A stretch of DNA of 64,000 nt from Thelonectria olida (GCA_020736575.1 JAGPYM010000003.1:3001737-3065736); one strand, 5' to 3'; positions 47,893-60,679 are shown, counted from the first letter of the stretch. The notes: generated by a model not told the origin, from the sequence alone. Numbers and translations: made by a program.

Positions 47893-48248
47893 TCATCTAT
47901 TCGGGGTTTCTTTCTCGGCTGCGGCTATCGACTCGTGGACAGTTTGCTCCCGCTTGTATTCCGCTTCAAGTGCCTTTTGCATCTCAAAATCGAGTTGTCG
48001 TTCGCGCTTGACTCGTTGTTGCTCCATGTCGCGGACGACACCTTCGTGCATAGCCTGTCGCAAACTTGATTAGCATGGGCCGGACTGGACTGGGGCACCG
48101 AATGCCCCTGGCTATGGAGTCAATTGGCTGTTCAAGTAACCGTTGATCTCACCTCCTTCTCGAACTTTTGCTGGAAATGGACGATAAAAACTGTGCTGGC
48201 GGCGAAGAGCGAGGTGGCCCCCAGCGTGAGCTTGGAGGCTCGTGACAT
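47893..48248 (-). CDS. pet117: Cytochrome c oxidase assembly factor Pet117
   Basis: Exons: 48248-48153 and 48054-47893, with a 98 bp intron, giving 85 residues. The N-terminus MSRASKLTLGATSLFAAST forms a single TM segment ending in VFIVHFQQKFEKE. A charged helix follows (MHEGVVRDMEQQRVKRERQL, then DFEMQKALEAEYKREQ), the typical Pet117 pattern. In yeast and man Pet117 sits in the mitochondrial inner membrane and works with Cox15 in haem A synthesis for complex IV. The gene converges on rpb2, with 314 bp between the stop codons. Its upstream side opens onto the AT-rich island that starts about 440 bp away. Confidence 0.9.
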
Positions 48249-48689
48249 GATGGAGTTTTGAGATGGAGGCTCCCGGGCGTCGGTAGATTGGGTAGAGAAG
48301 GGCACGATAGTGGATTGTTAGGTTGATGCTGTAGAAGACCTCGGCGCGATGGTGGCGTAGACGAATTGACCTCCGGGAAGCGCGGAATTCCAGGTGATAA
48401 TGAGTGCGTCGTCAGATTGACGAAGAGAGAAAGTGCAGTAATAGAATCGAGCCATGACGTGAAAACGAGCAGGGCTACAGCCGCGCATTGGAGTCGCGGC
48501 TGAGCGGTCCAATAGAGAGCCGCAGTCCACGCATGGGCGCTGTGGAAGGTACCTTCCCAGTGCCGTTGAACGGGGGCTGTCTCCAAAAGATACATCAGTG
48601 CTGGAGCAGAGTTGGAGCTGCCTAGTGGGGCTGGTTTAGCTACTAACCCCATACTTATGCTGCTTACGCGCATATATATCCCTTAACTG
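48249..48689. other. Promoter side of pet117
   Basis: About 440 bp of normal base composition between the Pet117 start and the AT-rich island. One minus-strand frame of 174 codons begins inside this stretch and runs back over the gene, but its composition does not look coding. Confidence 0.45.
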
Positions 48690-49060
48690 GCACCTATTAT
48701 TAATACTAATAACCCCTTAATTATATAAAAATAGTAATATTTTTTATTTTAATACTTATATTTTTAATTATAATTAGTTTTAAATATAATAAATTATATT
48801 AATTATATTAAAATAATATTAAATTTTATTAATATTTTTAAATTATTTTAAAATATTAAATTTTTTTTTAATATTTAAAATTATAATTATTAAAAATAAA
48901 TAATTTTATTATATTTTAATTTATTTAATTTAATATTTATATTTTTAATAGTATATAAATATTATTTTAAAATTTAAATAAATAAAAATAATTAATATTT
49001 AATAATTTAATATAAAAGAATTATATTAAAAAAAAAACTATATAAGAGAGGTTTCCACAA
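48690..49060. repeat. AT-rich island, probably RIP-degraded repeat
   Basis: The composition falls sharply to over 90% A+T, dominated by TTAAT/AATAT words, then returns to normal within a few bases on both sides. It lies between two housekeeping genes. The sharp edges and near absence of C and G fit an old insertion mutated by RIP. No coding potential or terminal repeat survives. Confidence 0.8.
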
Positions 49061-49539
49061 TACATATAAAAGTCCGCATTAGATAGACGATATATTCCGG
49101 GCAACTCCTTCCCTCCACTCACTTCGCCAAGTCGCTCAACACCCCAATTGTGGGCTGGTGGAAGTACCTTTCAGGTGGGCCGTCTCTGGCTTGCAGCTTC
49201 CGTTGAGTGGCGGCGCAGCCTTGCAGTAACAGGCAGACGTAAGCGCCAATGAAGGGCTCCTACAAACTCCTTGCGGCACAGGTACGTACCTCCTCTGGAG
49301 CTGGAACTCGAGCTCGCGCTGGTGCACTTACCTCATACATGCAACCTGCATCACAACACCGCTCGACCTCGACTTGATCATCACCAAGTGATCCGGCCAA
49401 CTCATCCCTGGATTTCCCGCCCCATCTGCGCCCAAGTCACATTGGTAGTCGTTTTGCTGCAGCTTTCGCAATAACCACCAACTCCTAGCAATCGCTCACG
49501 AATCTCCGCCCCCGCTATTCTCCTTCGCACGCCCGCACC
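49061..49539. promoter_or_regulatory. Promoter and leader of vma10
   Basis: About 480 bp of normal composition between the AT-rich island and the V-ATPase gene. The last 150 bp are pyrimidine-rich. No gene is seen. Confidence 0.45.
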
Positions 49540-50191
49540 ATGGTTAGCATCGAGCTCCCATCTCTTGCAACGTCGAGGCAACTAACCTGCGTTGCAGTCT
49601 GCTCAGAATTCCGCCGGTATTCAGACTCTTCTCGACGTACGAGTGCACACCCAAGAAGCCGTGATCGCTGAGCTGACGATCTAATAGGCTGAGCGAGAAG
49701 CATCCAAGATTGTCCAACAGGGTGAGCTTTCCCCGTTGCCCTCATATTTCTATCATATGCTAACGCAGTCGCTGCACAGCTCGAGAGTGTAAGATTCTTC
49801 TACCAAATTCCCTTTCTTCAACCGAACATCACCGTTGACCACGTTCTTTCCCAGTCCGCACCAAGCGTGTCAAGGAGGCCCGCGATGAGGCCAAACGAGA
49901 GATAGCCGAGTACAAGGCTTCTAAGGAGGATGAGTACAAGAAGTTCGAGGCAGAGGTACACATTGTTCACCCATATAAATCAGCCTGGATTGATCGTTGA
50001 CTCGTTGCTAACATGCACCCTCTGAATAGCACAGCAAGGGTAACCAGCAAGCCGAGGACGAGGCTAACCAAGAGGCCGAGAAGCAAATCAAAGAGATTCA
50101 GGAAGCCGGAAAGAAGGGCCAAGCCAAGGTCGTCAAGAACCTCCTCAGCGCTGTCTTCGATGTCAAACCCGTCCCTCCCTCTGCTGCTTGA
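49540..50191 (+). CDS. vma10: V-type ATPase subunit G (Vma10)
   Basis: Exons: 49540-49542, 49598-49636, 49688-49721, 49780-49788, 49855-49955 and 50030-50191, giving 115 residues. The protein is MSAQNSAGIQTLLDAEREAS followed by KIVQQ, AREFRTKRVKEARDEAKREI, a long helix with KKFEAE, and HSKGNQQAEDEANQEAEK; this is subunit G of the peripheral stalk of the vacuolar proton pump. The first exon is only the ATG, and the fourth is 9 nt (the Ala-Arg-Glu of AREFR, with split ends). All five introns have GT..AG ends. In intron 3 the nearest CAG lies too close to the CTAAC branch, so the next CAG, 11 bases on, is chosen; this choice gives the conserved AREFRTKR. Confidence 0.93.
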
Positions 50192-50412
50192 GCGAAACGA
50201 TATGATCAGCACCCACCGAGAGCATAGGTGAAATCTAACCTCCGCAATTACGACCGAACCCCCACACAGCTCGCCAAAGCTAGATCCGCGGGCGGTGTTT
50301 TTAATGCAGGAGGAAGAGAAGGAGAGACATGAGTAACAGAAAGACCTGCGCGCGTGAATTTTAGTTGATCCTGTTTCGTCCTGCGGTGGGCACCCGTTCT
50401 TAATACAAGTCT

Positions 50413-52296
50413 CTACTGGACAAATTCAACCAACGTACTCAACATATCCCCCATGTCCTTGTTCTTCTCGGTCGTATCAAGCCCCTTTAGCTGCTCCTTG
50501 AGAGTTGCTCCAATGACTTCGAGCCCGTCGCCACCTTCAGCTAATAGGTCCTTGATTTTCTTCCTGGCGCCGGTATCTTCGGCCACCAGCCATGCCAGGA
50601 CCTGATCGATGTGCTGGGATGTGAAAATGCCCTCAGCAATCATGTCCAGCATCCATCCAACCTCCATTTCTTCGATGTTCTCTGCTGTGAGGTCCCTGCT
50701 CTCCTGCTTCTTTCGGTTCTCGACCTGCGCAAGCTGTGCCCTGTAGACTTGGCGAATTTTGAAGAGTTTTGCGGTCTTGGTGTAATCCTTTTCCACGAAT
50801 TTCGCAAGCAGTCGTATTCTCTCCGCCGAGTTGGCGGGTAGAAGTCGAAGCATGGTAGCGAAGATAGCGATCAGTGACTCCATCATAGGCCGGCTTGATG
50901 TCTTCATAAACAGCGTGAAGAGTGTCTTTAAACCGCCTGCTTCGACAACCTTTTGGCACATTTCTATGCCGGAGTTGCCTCCAACCGCGTGATCGATAAG
51001 GCGCAGGGCCGGCCACTTGCTCTTCTTGCCTTCTTTCAACATGATGAGACAAAGCTCAACTCCTTCAGCCTCGATAAATTTGGACTTTCCTGTCTCTTCG
51101 TCTACGAGGGATGTTAGACATCCAAAAAGGTTCTCCATGTATTCTTCCTCATCGCTGCCCTTTTCAGGATCTCGTCTCCGGTATGGAGCGACTAGTTGCA
51201 GTAGTTGATCGATGGCGTCTAGGCGGATGAGTTGAGAGCGGTTGACGATTGAGGCTTGTGCAAGAATGGCTAGGATTTCCGTGGAATACTGCTTATTTTG
51301 GGTGACAGGACTTTCCTTTCGTTGAATTCGTTCTAGAAGCCACTCAATAAGATTCTGGCCCTCGCCAACGCGTTCTGCGACTTGTTTCCGCAGGCAGAAG
51401 TTTTCGATGACGCTGAGAGCATGATAAACACCACTTCGATCAGACTCATCGTCCTCGTTCAGGCGGGAGAAGTTTGAGACCAGGAGACCAAGCACGTCCG
51501 AGTCCAGCAGGGCATTTACCAGCTTTTCCCACTCTGATTCGTCTGAAACCACCTCTTCGTCTGTCAGTTCTTCAATAACCTCCATGGCATCAATTGCAAT
51601 ATCCGTATTCTCGTGGGCAAGCAAGCTGACCAGGCTTCCCACACAACCTGTCCTAACAAATTCGGGGTAAAGCTCAGGATGTTGTGACAGCACCGAGAGG
51701 CCCTTAATGTCAGCGTCCAAGTCGGCCTCGCTGCTGATGAACTTTTGCGGCTCGTCCTCGAATTTGGCGCGAAGCTCGGCGTTCCTAGTAATGAGTTTCT
51801 CGAAATTGAGGGCGGTTTTGCGCAGCCATGCTGCGTTGATCTTCTCTGGTGCGACCTTGGCGTCGGCGTCTTCTACGAAGTCGAGAATCTCCGACTCCTG
51901 TTGGGTGATACCTCCACCAAAGAAGCGACCCTCATCATCATCTGGGGGCAGGTCGGGGCCGAAATCTTCGTTCTCGTCGGGGGGTGGCGCAGGGCCAGCC
52001 TCGAGGCCGTCCTCTTCTTCGTCATCGACTCGGGCATGACGATTGGCGTTGTTGGCGTTCCGCTTGGCAGACTTGTAGATCTCGTCTAGAGAGGAGAGAC
52101 AAATATTGTTAGCGAGAGATTTTGCAGTTGGAGATAGATTGGTGAGTGACGTACTTGGATCTCGAACGGGGTCGAGTTTGCGCTTGGATGAGACGCCCGC
52201 ATTCTATACAGTGTGGTGTTAGTATGTGATGAGGAACATTAGGAAGATACAAAGGATTGATCAGCGTACCTTGAAGATGTCGTCGACGCTGGCCAT
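50413..52296 (-). CDS. CTNNBL1-like armadillo protein (beta-catenin-like protein 1)
   Basis: Exons: 52296-52270, 52203-52155 and 52085-50413, with 66 and 69 bp introns, giving 582 residues. The N-terminus MASVDDIFK, then a basic patch (NAGVSSKRKLDPVRDP) and an acidic, Pro-rich segment (about residues 45-75) are followed by an all-helical armadillo-type region to the end (FEKLITRNAELRAKF, LSVLSQHPELYPEFVRTGC, AIDAMEVIEELTDEEV, KFIEAEGVELCLIMLKEG, HAVGGNSGIEMCQKVVEAGG). This matches the CTNNBL1 family, a nuclear protein that binds the Prp19/CDC5L complex and helps pre-mRNA splicing in animals and fission yeast. Exon 1 codes for only nine residues. The gene converges on vma10, with 221 bp between the stop codons. 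Confidence 0.93.
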
Positions 52297-53675
52297 CTTC
52301 GCGGCTGCTGTAGATGGATGACCGTTGCGACTTTGTCAAGTTTAGTGATGAGTTATGACATTGGCAATTTAGGATACCAGGCGCAGGCTTAGCAGACATA
52401 AGGCTTGCGACAGAGAGAAAGGTACAACAAGGGACTCAAGAGGCAAACAGTTTTTAGGTCCAATTATGTCCAAGCTAAAGCTGCAAGGCTGACGGGTGAG
52501 AGTGGAGACCCCTTTATGCAGCCAGACTCCATGAGATGCAATTAACGGGGTCCAACCCCAGAGAAGGCAAGAAGGGAAGGAACAGGTAGATAATTAGGTC
52601 TAGCCTGGAAAAGGGACTAGGCGGGATGCACTGTGCGTGTCACGGTGCGAGCGACTCACGGGTGGGACGTGCGCGAACGAGTATGATCCACATGAAGTTG
52701 CTCACCCGCCCATTCGATATCGCCGCGGTTCGCCGCTGTGACCACTGTAAGCCATCCCAGACTCCCTGGCGGCTGCGCAAACGATTCGTTGGACGACTGT
52801 AATTTGAGCTGCATTTTCCCCTACCTCGACACAGTACAGATTGAAAAGCAAGCGAATAGCCCCGTAATGTTATGGTCAACTTGCTGTCGGCTCGTAGTCC
52901 TCTAACAACACTTCGATTTTTGCAACATCGTTAGCTCGAACTGGCAGGGTCTTGAATCCGTTTCGGGAGACTTTGGATTGGAGAACCGAAAAGGACGGGA
53001 AGGGGCATCGGGAGTACGTACCTCCCGTCTTGCGCCCCACTGAGACAGTAATCGACAACCACCAACCAGAAGCTGCAGGTACGCCGCCCGCCCTATCCCC
53101 TGACATGGGCCATCGCGCCTCCCTCCAGGCTCCTTTTGCACGTAGTTACTTGACCCATTGGGGTCGTCTCGTCTCGGATCTTGGGTTCCTTTTGTTTCAA
53201 CCGTGAATTCTCGACTCGTCATCATCATCACCAACTTCATCAAGCTCATCAAGACCGTGCAAGACAACAAAGATCACAGCAGCCTCACCCTCACACGAAC
53301 CACGGATTGAGCGGCGCGACCCGTGATGCGCTGCTTTGCGCTCAACTTTCAATCTAACGCCACCACTCGGCAAGTGCTGTCTGTGCCTGCTGGTACTGTG
53401 CGTAATTCCATAGTGACCTTACGGAAAGCGGGCCATTATTAGCCCACACGCAACAACCGCAAAGTCCACGAGGCTCCAGTGACCACCGCTAGCAGCGGCC
53501 AGCCAACCCGTCGTCCACACCAATCTTTGGCCCGATTGATGGTGCCCTATCGACGGGAAAGGGGGGGAATTGTCGACTTTGGTTTGGTTTGGACCGGCTC
53601 GTTGCTCTGCATTGCACAGTACCACATCGGATCCAACTTGATTCGATTCAACTTTCCTCGAGGCGTCGACAGAGA
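52297..53675. promoter_or_regulatory. Divergent promoter region of CTNNBL1 and MIT-protein genes
   Basis: About 1.4 kb between divergent starts, with no convincing frame. The 250 bp before 53676 are open in the frame of the MIT protein but do not look coding. No RNA gene is seen. Confidence 0.45.
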
Positions 53676-56600
53676 ATGCCCGAGGCTCATCTTTTCTCCC
53701 ATCCCTCTCACAACTCACACGCCCCCCACGACCTGACCGCATCCTCCTCCTCTTCCAACATCGTTGTTCCTGTCGCCATCGAACCTCCTTGGAACCTATC
53801 TGCCTCAGCGCCAACTGACTCGCGACTCGACAATCACTACCATCAGCACTACCAAAATCACCCCAACTATCCTGGCCCCTCGAAACCCTCGCATGCTCAC
53901 TTGTCATCATTCTCCTTCTCTCACACAACTTCGCTAAATCCCAGTTCCTTTGCTGGCCGTGCCACTGGTCGTCCTCCCCGGACCTCTTCCTTGTTACCCC
54001 CGCCGCATATCGAACCCGCATCGCATTCCAGCCATCTTGGCGTTCCAGGACGCCAGCCGTCGCCCGTTGCCAGTCACCTCAAGACCCCCCAGACTCCTCC
54101 ACGATCTGATCACGGCACCGCCGCACCGCGTTCGCCTTCCAATAACCTCACCGAGGTCTCCTGGCTTCTCAACCGCTGGTCGACGTCCACCGCCGGGTCA
54201 AGTCGCACTTCTCTATTGACCTATCGCGCGCCTCATTCCCGCTTTGGTTCTCGCGGAAGCGTCGATGCGACTAGCATTGTCAACAAATCACCGACCGCGA
54301 GACCATCGCCCCGAAAGCTTCAAAAGAATCGACGACCCAGCGTTTCATCCCGGTCAGACGACGTTCTCAAACCAACACCGCCACTGGAGGATACCCAGGC
54401 CTCTCGAACATTGCCCCCAATAGCCTCCCTATCTCCATTGGAGCCTCCAAACCTTAGCGAAATCCTCCAGATTACAGCAGAAGGGGCTGGCCCTGGTTCG
54501 ACTGAGCGCCGACTACCGAGTCTCGCCTACCAGGAGAGTCAGTCCCTGATTCTGCCGGGCACAGCCCAGTCGACAGACCAGATCATCACAGCTGCATCTC
54601 TTCGTTCCAATTTTGTAGCCCCTCATCAAACCAATATGCCATACGATTATGAAGGAGAGGCGCATGCGCCCCGAGGTCTTTCGCGTGGTCACTCACGAAG
54701 TCGTTCTGGGAAGGGTAGTAACGACAAGGGCCGCGGGAACAAGCCCCCATCTCAGAAAGCGATGCTCTCCCGGGCCCTGCAAAAGGCGAATACAGCGGTT
54801 CAGCTCGACAATGCTCAGAATTTTGAGGGCGCGAGAGAGGCTTATGCCGAGGCATGTGAGCTCCTTCGACAGGTCCTCCATAGGACGACAGGCGACGAGG
54901 ATAAACGCAAACTTGAAGCCATTGTAAGTTGAACGTCTTCCTCGAGGTTGAAATGTGTTTGCTAATCCGGTTTGTCTCAGCGGCGCACTTACACTAGCCG
55001 TATTGAAGAGCTAGATCAAATAACACCTTGGGTGGAAGAAGACACCAAGGCGCTCCCTGCGCGTCCCAACAGTGACGCCCGTCGCCCAGATTCAGAGTCG
55101 TCCATGCTCCGCCTCGAGGATGAAGAGGCCGATGAGGTGGCCGTATTCGAAACAGCAACCATAACTCGTGTCATCGGGGATGATAGTCGGAGTCCTCAAC
55201 CCCCACACGTGGTTCCGGCCCCGTCACGGCGAGTAAACAAACCGAAACCCATTGTCACGACACTCAATCCCGAACCAGGCCTTTTACAGTCTTCATTTTC
55301 GCGATCGCCAATCCACCTGGGGCCGCCAAGCCCTCTACTTTTGCAAAGACCGGATCCTCACTATATACCCGCGCCGTTGTCACCACGTCGACCACCATCC
55401 CCTCCCAAAGCCCAAGAAGATGCCTTGGAGGAGCCGGTTCGAGCTGAATTAGCTGTGGCGATGACTCATCCGGTAATGTCTACAGATCCCCCTAGCCATG
55501 TACGAGAGGACAGCCTGAATTCTTGGTTGGATCCCATCGATGAGTCTGGAGGTTCAACATCTTCCTCAGTTCACTCACGTACCTCATCTCTTGGATTTAG
55601 AAGGAAGCATATTCGTGCAGCGAGCGGCACCACTGAGGCGGAATTTGACACAGCACTCGATGCTGCGATAGAGGCCGCATACGACGAAGGTTACGAGCCG
55701 ATGAGTCCAATCGAATACGGGACCAATGAAGTCGACGAATCTAGCGAAGCCGCCGTCGCCAATGCATTACGCAAGGTTGAAATTGCCCGCCAGAGAGTAA
55801 GGCAGACGGAGCGAGAAGCACAGGAGATTCTGGATCATGAAATGGACCGGCAGTGGCAGCCCCAACCGCCGCTTCAACAGGAAAACCACCACTACATCTC
55901 CGAGGACTTTTTTGATGACAATTCTTCTGATGAGGAGGAGCGAATTCTGGAGGAAATGGCTCGTGACTATGGCATCGAGCAATTTACCATGGACCATTCG
56001 CATAGGCCCCCGGTTCCTCGCGAATCTGATTCGAGTGGTCGAACGACACGAACGTGGCACAGCTCACAAGGCTCGAATCCTCCTACGGCAGCGACATCAC
56101 TCTCCACCGTAACAGAGATCCCCCCTTTCTCAAGTGTTCCTCAAGGTCCGGCTGCGCCCCCCCCGACGACATCTTTACCGGAACTTCCACAGCGTCCGCC
56201 ATCTTCGGCGCAATCCGTACGGGCCCGTCGACTGTCGGGACAAAATGCCAAACAACTCAAGATTGAAACCTCAAAGCTTGGCCCTTCTCTTACTCAGCAT
56301 TCCGAAAATACTACGCTTGCAAAATCCGCGACGACGGATGGGCAGGATACTGGTATCTCCACCACGTCCACAACTGGCACACGATCAGTGACGGGCTTCC
56401 GTAGACCATCCTCTCCTCCTCTATGGGAGGCCAGCCCTGACGACAGCCAGGGCCCCGGATCCCCATTCCGACATCTAGGCGCCCTTGACGAGGATGATAA
56501 TGCTGTGGGACGTTCTGCCTCACCGAACGTGACTAGGCTCAGAAAGAATTTCTCGTCATCGAGTCTGAGAAGTATGAAGAGCCGTAACATGTCCGTCTCC

Positions 56601-57728
56601 AACCTCGACGAAAACTCGGACATGTCGCCTGGAACCCCAGCGAGTAATAACGCATTTGGCACTGCCCGCACGCCCGCTATTCCAGCCTTGCCAACTCCTC
56701 TGGCAGCAGCCTTTCGAGACAGACTTGACACGGCAGGCCTGTCTCTGTTTGACGACAATTTCCACTCTCCAACCATCCCCGGATCTCCCAGTTCCATCAT
56801 TCCAGATGTGCCAGTGCCCCTGGAGCCTTGTCCAACTGATTTCATGTTAAGGCCATTCTGGTTGATGAGATGTCTGTACCAGACTCTTGCGCATCCCCGG
56901 GGAGGTTATTTGAGTAACAAACTATTCGTACCGAGGGAAGTGTGGAGAGTCAAAGGGGTCAAGCTCAAGAACATAGAGGACAAAGTTGCTAACTGCGACT
57001 TCTTAACTGCTGCACTCCTTAAGATTGCTAAGGTTGATACATTTGATGCCGATGCTGTCCTGGAGGAAATGCAATCTCTCGAAGGTGTCCTGGAACAAGT
57101 GCAAGCGGCACTTAGCCGGAAGCTTGGTAACGAGGTAGGAGTCCAGGGATCGGGAGCTCTTTTCAAGGACGCATCAAACGGGGCCGACGGCGATGGTGTT
57201 GGCGGCATGCCCCGGTCCTCGAGCGTCTCAGGCAAATCTGCCTTTTCATGGCGACGTCTACGTTCCAAGAACTCTGCGGTCGGTCTGGGAGGAGCGTATA
57301 CCAGCCGAGTCACAGGACTAGATGCTGTCAAGGACGTCCCAAGCATTCCTAGCCTGCCCATGACAGCACATCCAACTAGCCGACCAGCGAAGCGAGATTT
57401 AACCCAGGCGCATTTCACGGGCCCTAATGCCATGTACATGAGCTCACTTGCACGACTGTTTGATGCTGCTCAAGCCATTGGTAAGTTCGCACCCATGATA
57501 TAGGACTGAGAATGCCAATTGATGCTAACGAGTGTTTCAGATCAAATCGCAAGACAAGTAGAAGATCCCGGGCTTCGCCATGCCGACAAAACGCAAGTGG
57601 GACTTGAGCTATGTACGCGGCATGCAGCAGAGTTCTTTGGATTCTATGTTTGTCGGTTTGTTCTCTCAGATTTGGGGTTGCTCTTGGATAAGTTCATCAA
57701 GCGCGGAAGTGAATGGGTTATGACATGA
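53676..57728 (+). CDS. Large MIT-domain protein
   Basis: Exons: 53676-54923, 54981-57480 and 57541-57728, with 57 and 60 bp introns, giving 1311 residues. Residues 1 to about 355 are disordered and rich in Ser, Pro and His. A MIT domain follows at about 358-435 (MLSRALQKANTAVQLDNAQN, GAREAYAEACELLRQVL, TYTSRIEELDQI), crossing the first intron. A further disordered stretch has a coiled coil (KVEIARQRVRQTEREAQEIL). The last 250 residues are again folded and helical (FMLRPFWLMRCLYQTLAHPR, LFVPREVWRVKGVKLKN, VSSLARLFDAAQAI-type end). MIT domains bind ESCRT-III tails, so an endosomal or abscission role is likely; the partner is unknown. Fungal proteins of this layout are conserved but little studied. 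The start is the first ATG after which composition becomes protein-like. Confidence 0.88.
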
Positions 57729-58426
57729 AGCGAAGGAGACAGACGAGTGGGTGAGCTGCAAGTGACATGATGCAAGATGGAGCGATGGTGGGGTCGAAAT
57801 GTTTTAGTTCGAAAGTCATGACGGGGCACATTGTGTCTCAAGCCAAGCAGTGCGTATGGGAGAGCGTCGATACCCAAGTGGCCGTTTCATTTTGTTTCTG
57901 ATACCAGGAGGTTTTGCACGATACCAGTCCTTGCATGGGACGCTGCGTCCGTCTAGCAGTGTGCCGGACAGCACGACAACGATTTGTAGATAATTACGAA
58001 AACACGAAGTACCTTCCTCCAAGATGATGTGTGAATAAGGTAACTAGTGAACTCACTGGTTGGTCAAAGCAAGTAGATATCTGAGTATTGGCCTGGATAC
58101 CAGTAAGGTAGTTAGTGGAGTTCTATCCCTTCGTGTGAATGTCCTCGCCACGGGACGGGATAGCAAAGGACAAGGCGGGAGTTTCTTGATTGGTTGATTG
58201 GGTCTCATAGGATAAGCGAGGGGGCAGTGGATTATCTGGGGAAAGTCGGCTCAGGTACGTACCTAGACATATCATGGCAGCGTCAAGGATTTTTAGACAG
58301 CTTATTTTCGAGCCTCACTCAGCTTTCACCCCACGCCCCGTCGCCTGCCATCGCGACCACCCGTCCCTCACGGGCCAATCTCTCATGTGCCCCCAGATGC
58401 ACCTCTATAGCAAAGTCTAGGTCTCA
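57729..58426. other. Spacer between MIT-protein gene and guf1
   Basis: About 700 bp on one strand between two genes in the same direction: 3' region of the first, promoter of the second. No other feature is seen. Confidence 0.5.
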
Positions 58427-60679
58427 ATGAGCCTGGCCTGGAACGCTGGGCGAGCTTGGACGCGGCGATGTCTCTCGCGGCCTCGACCTCGACATTGGCC
58501 AAGCTGTTGGAAGGGCGCAGCCCTCTTTGCCCTCCCCTCGCGATTGGCACAAATCCGTGAATACGCTACTAAGGGGCCTCAGAAGCCCACGCCCTCTGAC
58601 CTCGAGTCTCGTATTGCCGCGATTCCAATTGAGCGGTACAGAAACTTTTGCATCGTGGCGCACATCGACCATGGCAAAAGCACCTTGAGTGACCGTTTGC
58701 TGGAGCACACGGGTACCATTTCAGCTAGCGATAGCAACAAGCAGATTCTAGTAGGTTCTCTTCCCGTGCTGGACAACATTCAATGGGGAGAACTCAAGCC
58801 TAACTGGCCTTGCGCAGGATAAACTCGATGTCGAACGAGAACGCGGTATCACCGTCAAGGCCCAGACATGCACCATGATTTACAACCACCAAGGTGAAGA
58901 TTACCTCCTCCACCTCGTCGATACTCCTGGACACGTTGATTTCCGAGCCGAAGTTACCCGTTCATATGCTAGCTGCGGTGGTGCCCTGTTACTTGTTGAT
59001 GCCACCCAGGGCATTCAGGCACAGACTGTGTCCAATTTCCACCTCGCCTTTGCTCAAGATCTCGCTCTCATCCCCGTAATTAACAAAATCGACATGCCTG
59101 CCGCTGATGTACCCCGCGTCCTGGACCAGATAGAAAACTCATTCGAGCTGAACCCAAAGGACGCCATTATGCTGAGTGCGAAGACAGGTAAGGGTGTCCC
59201 CACCGTTCTACCTGCCGTCATCGACCGCATTCCACCCCCCAAGGGTGATGAGAAGAAGCCCTTGAAGATGCTCCTCGTGGACTCTTGGTACGATAATTTC
59301 CGTGGTGTGGTACTTCTTGTCCGAGTCTTTGATGGCCTCATCAGGGCTGGCGACAACGTTGTTTCCTTGGGCACTGGCATGAAGTACACAGTCGGTCAAG
59401 TTGGCATTCAGTACCCGGATGCCACTCCACAGCCGGTTCTCCGAGCTGGACAGGTCGGCTATGTGTATTTCAACCCTGGAATGAAAAGGATTCAGGATGC
59501 GAAGCTCGGTGACACATTCACCAACGTCAATACCGAGCATGAAGTCGAGCCCTGTCCCGGATTCGAGGAACCTAAACCGATGGTGTTTGTTGCTGCGTTT
59601 CCCACCGACCAGAGCGATTACGGCCGACTGGCTGATAGCATCACTCAACTGGTACTCAACGATCGTAGTGTCACCCTTCAGAAGGATCACTCTGAGGCTC
59701 TCGGCGCGGGCTGGAGACTGGGTTTCCTCGGTAGCTTGCATTGCTCTGTCTTTCAAGATCGGCTGAGGCAGGAGCATGGTCGCAGCGTGATTCTCACGGA
59801 ACCGACTGTACCAACCAAGATCATCTGGCCAAATGGATCTGAAGAGGTTGTGCAGAATCCTGCCCTATTTCCCGATCAAAGTCATCCACACGTCCGCGGC
59901 GCCACTCTTCTAGAGCCGTAAGTATTTATTTGCCACATTTTCTCAACTTGCATGGAATCGCCTAATGGCCGCTGCAACAGATATGTCAAATGCACAATCA
60001 CCTTACCAGAGGAGTACCTTGGACGGGTCATTGAGTTGTGCGAAGCCAACCGAGGAGAGCAACAAAGCCTCGAATTCTTCCACACCACGCAAGTCATCTT
60101 GATATATGATATTCCAGCAGCTCAACTGGTTGATGACCTCTTTGGAAAGTTGAAGAGCTCTACGTCAGTTTCTACACCTCCGGGAGTCTTAACTTGAATC
60201 GCGATTCTAACAAAACACGTACACAGGAAAGGATATGCGACATTAGATTACGAGGACGCGGGATGGCGCGAAAGTCAACTGGTGAAGCTTCAACTGCTGG
60301 TCAATCGACAACCAGTCGATGCCATCTGTCGTGTTGTGCACAAGACGCAGGTGGAGCGGCTAGGACGACACTGGGTGTCCAAGTTCAAGCAGCATGTCGA
60401 TCGACAGATGTTTGGTAAGTTGGAACTTTGTCCAAGGATAGGTTGTGGTACTAACATTGGATATCAGAGGTCGTGATTCAAGCTTCAGTGGGAAGCAAGG
60501 TTGTGGCGCGCGAGACGATCAAGCCCTTCCGGAAAGATGTACTTGCCAAGCTGCACGCTGCTGACATTACGAGGCGGAGAAAGCTCCTGGAGAAACAAAA
60601 GGAGGGAAGGAAGAGATTGAGGGCCGTCGGGAACGTCATCATTGATCAGTCGGCATTTCAAAGTTTCCTATCCAAGTAA
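58427..60679 (+). CDS. guf1: Mitochondrial translation GTPase Guf1 (LepA/EF4)
   Basis: Exons: 58427-58750, 58818-59917, 59981-60163, 60227-60414 and 60468-60679, giving 668 residues. The N-terminus is Arg-rich, without acidic residues for about 40 positions, as expected for a mitochondrial presequence. GTPase motifs are present: G1 [10 protein letters not shown]2 in [13 protein letters not shown]3 DTPGHVDF, G4 NKIDMP and G5 SAKTGKG. After domain II and the EF-G-like domains, the LepA-specific C-terminal domain is present ([36 protein letters not shown]). Guf1 acts on mitochondrial ribosomes as a back-translocase or fidelity factor under stress. Four introns of 53-67 bp keep phase; the third uses a GTCAGT donor. 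Confidence 0.96.
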
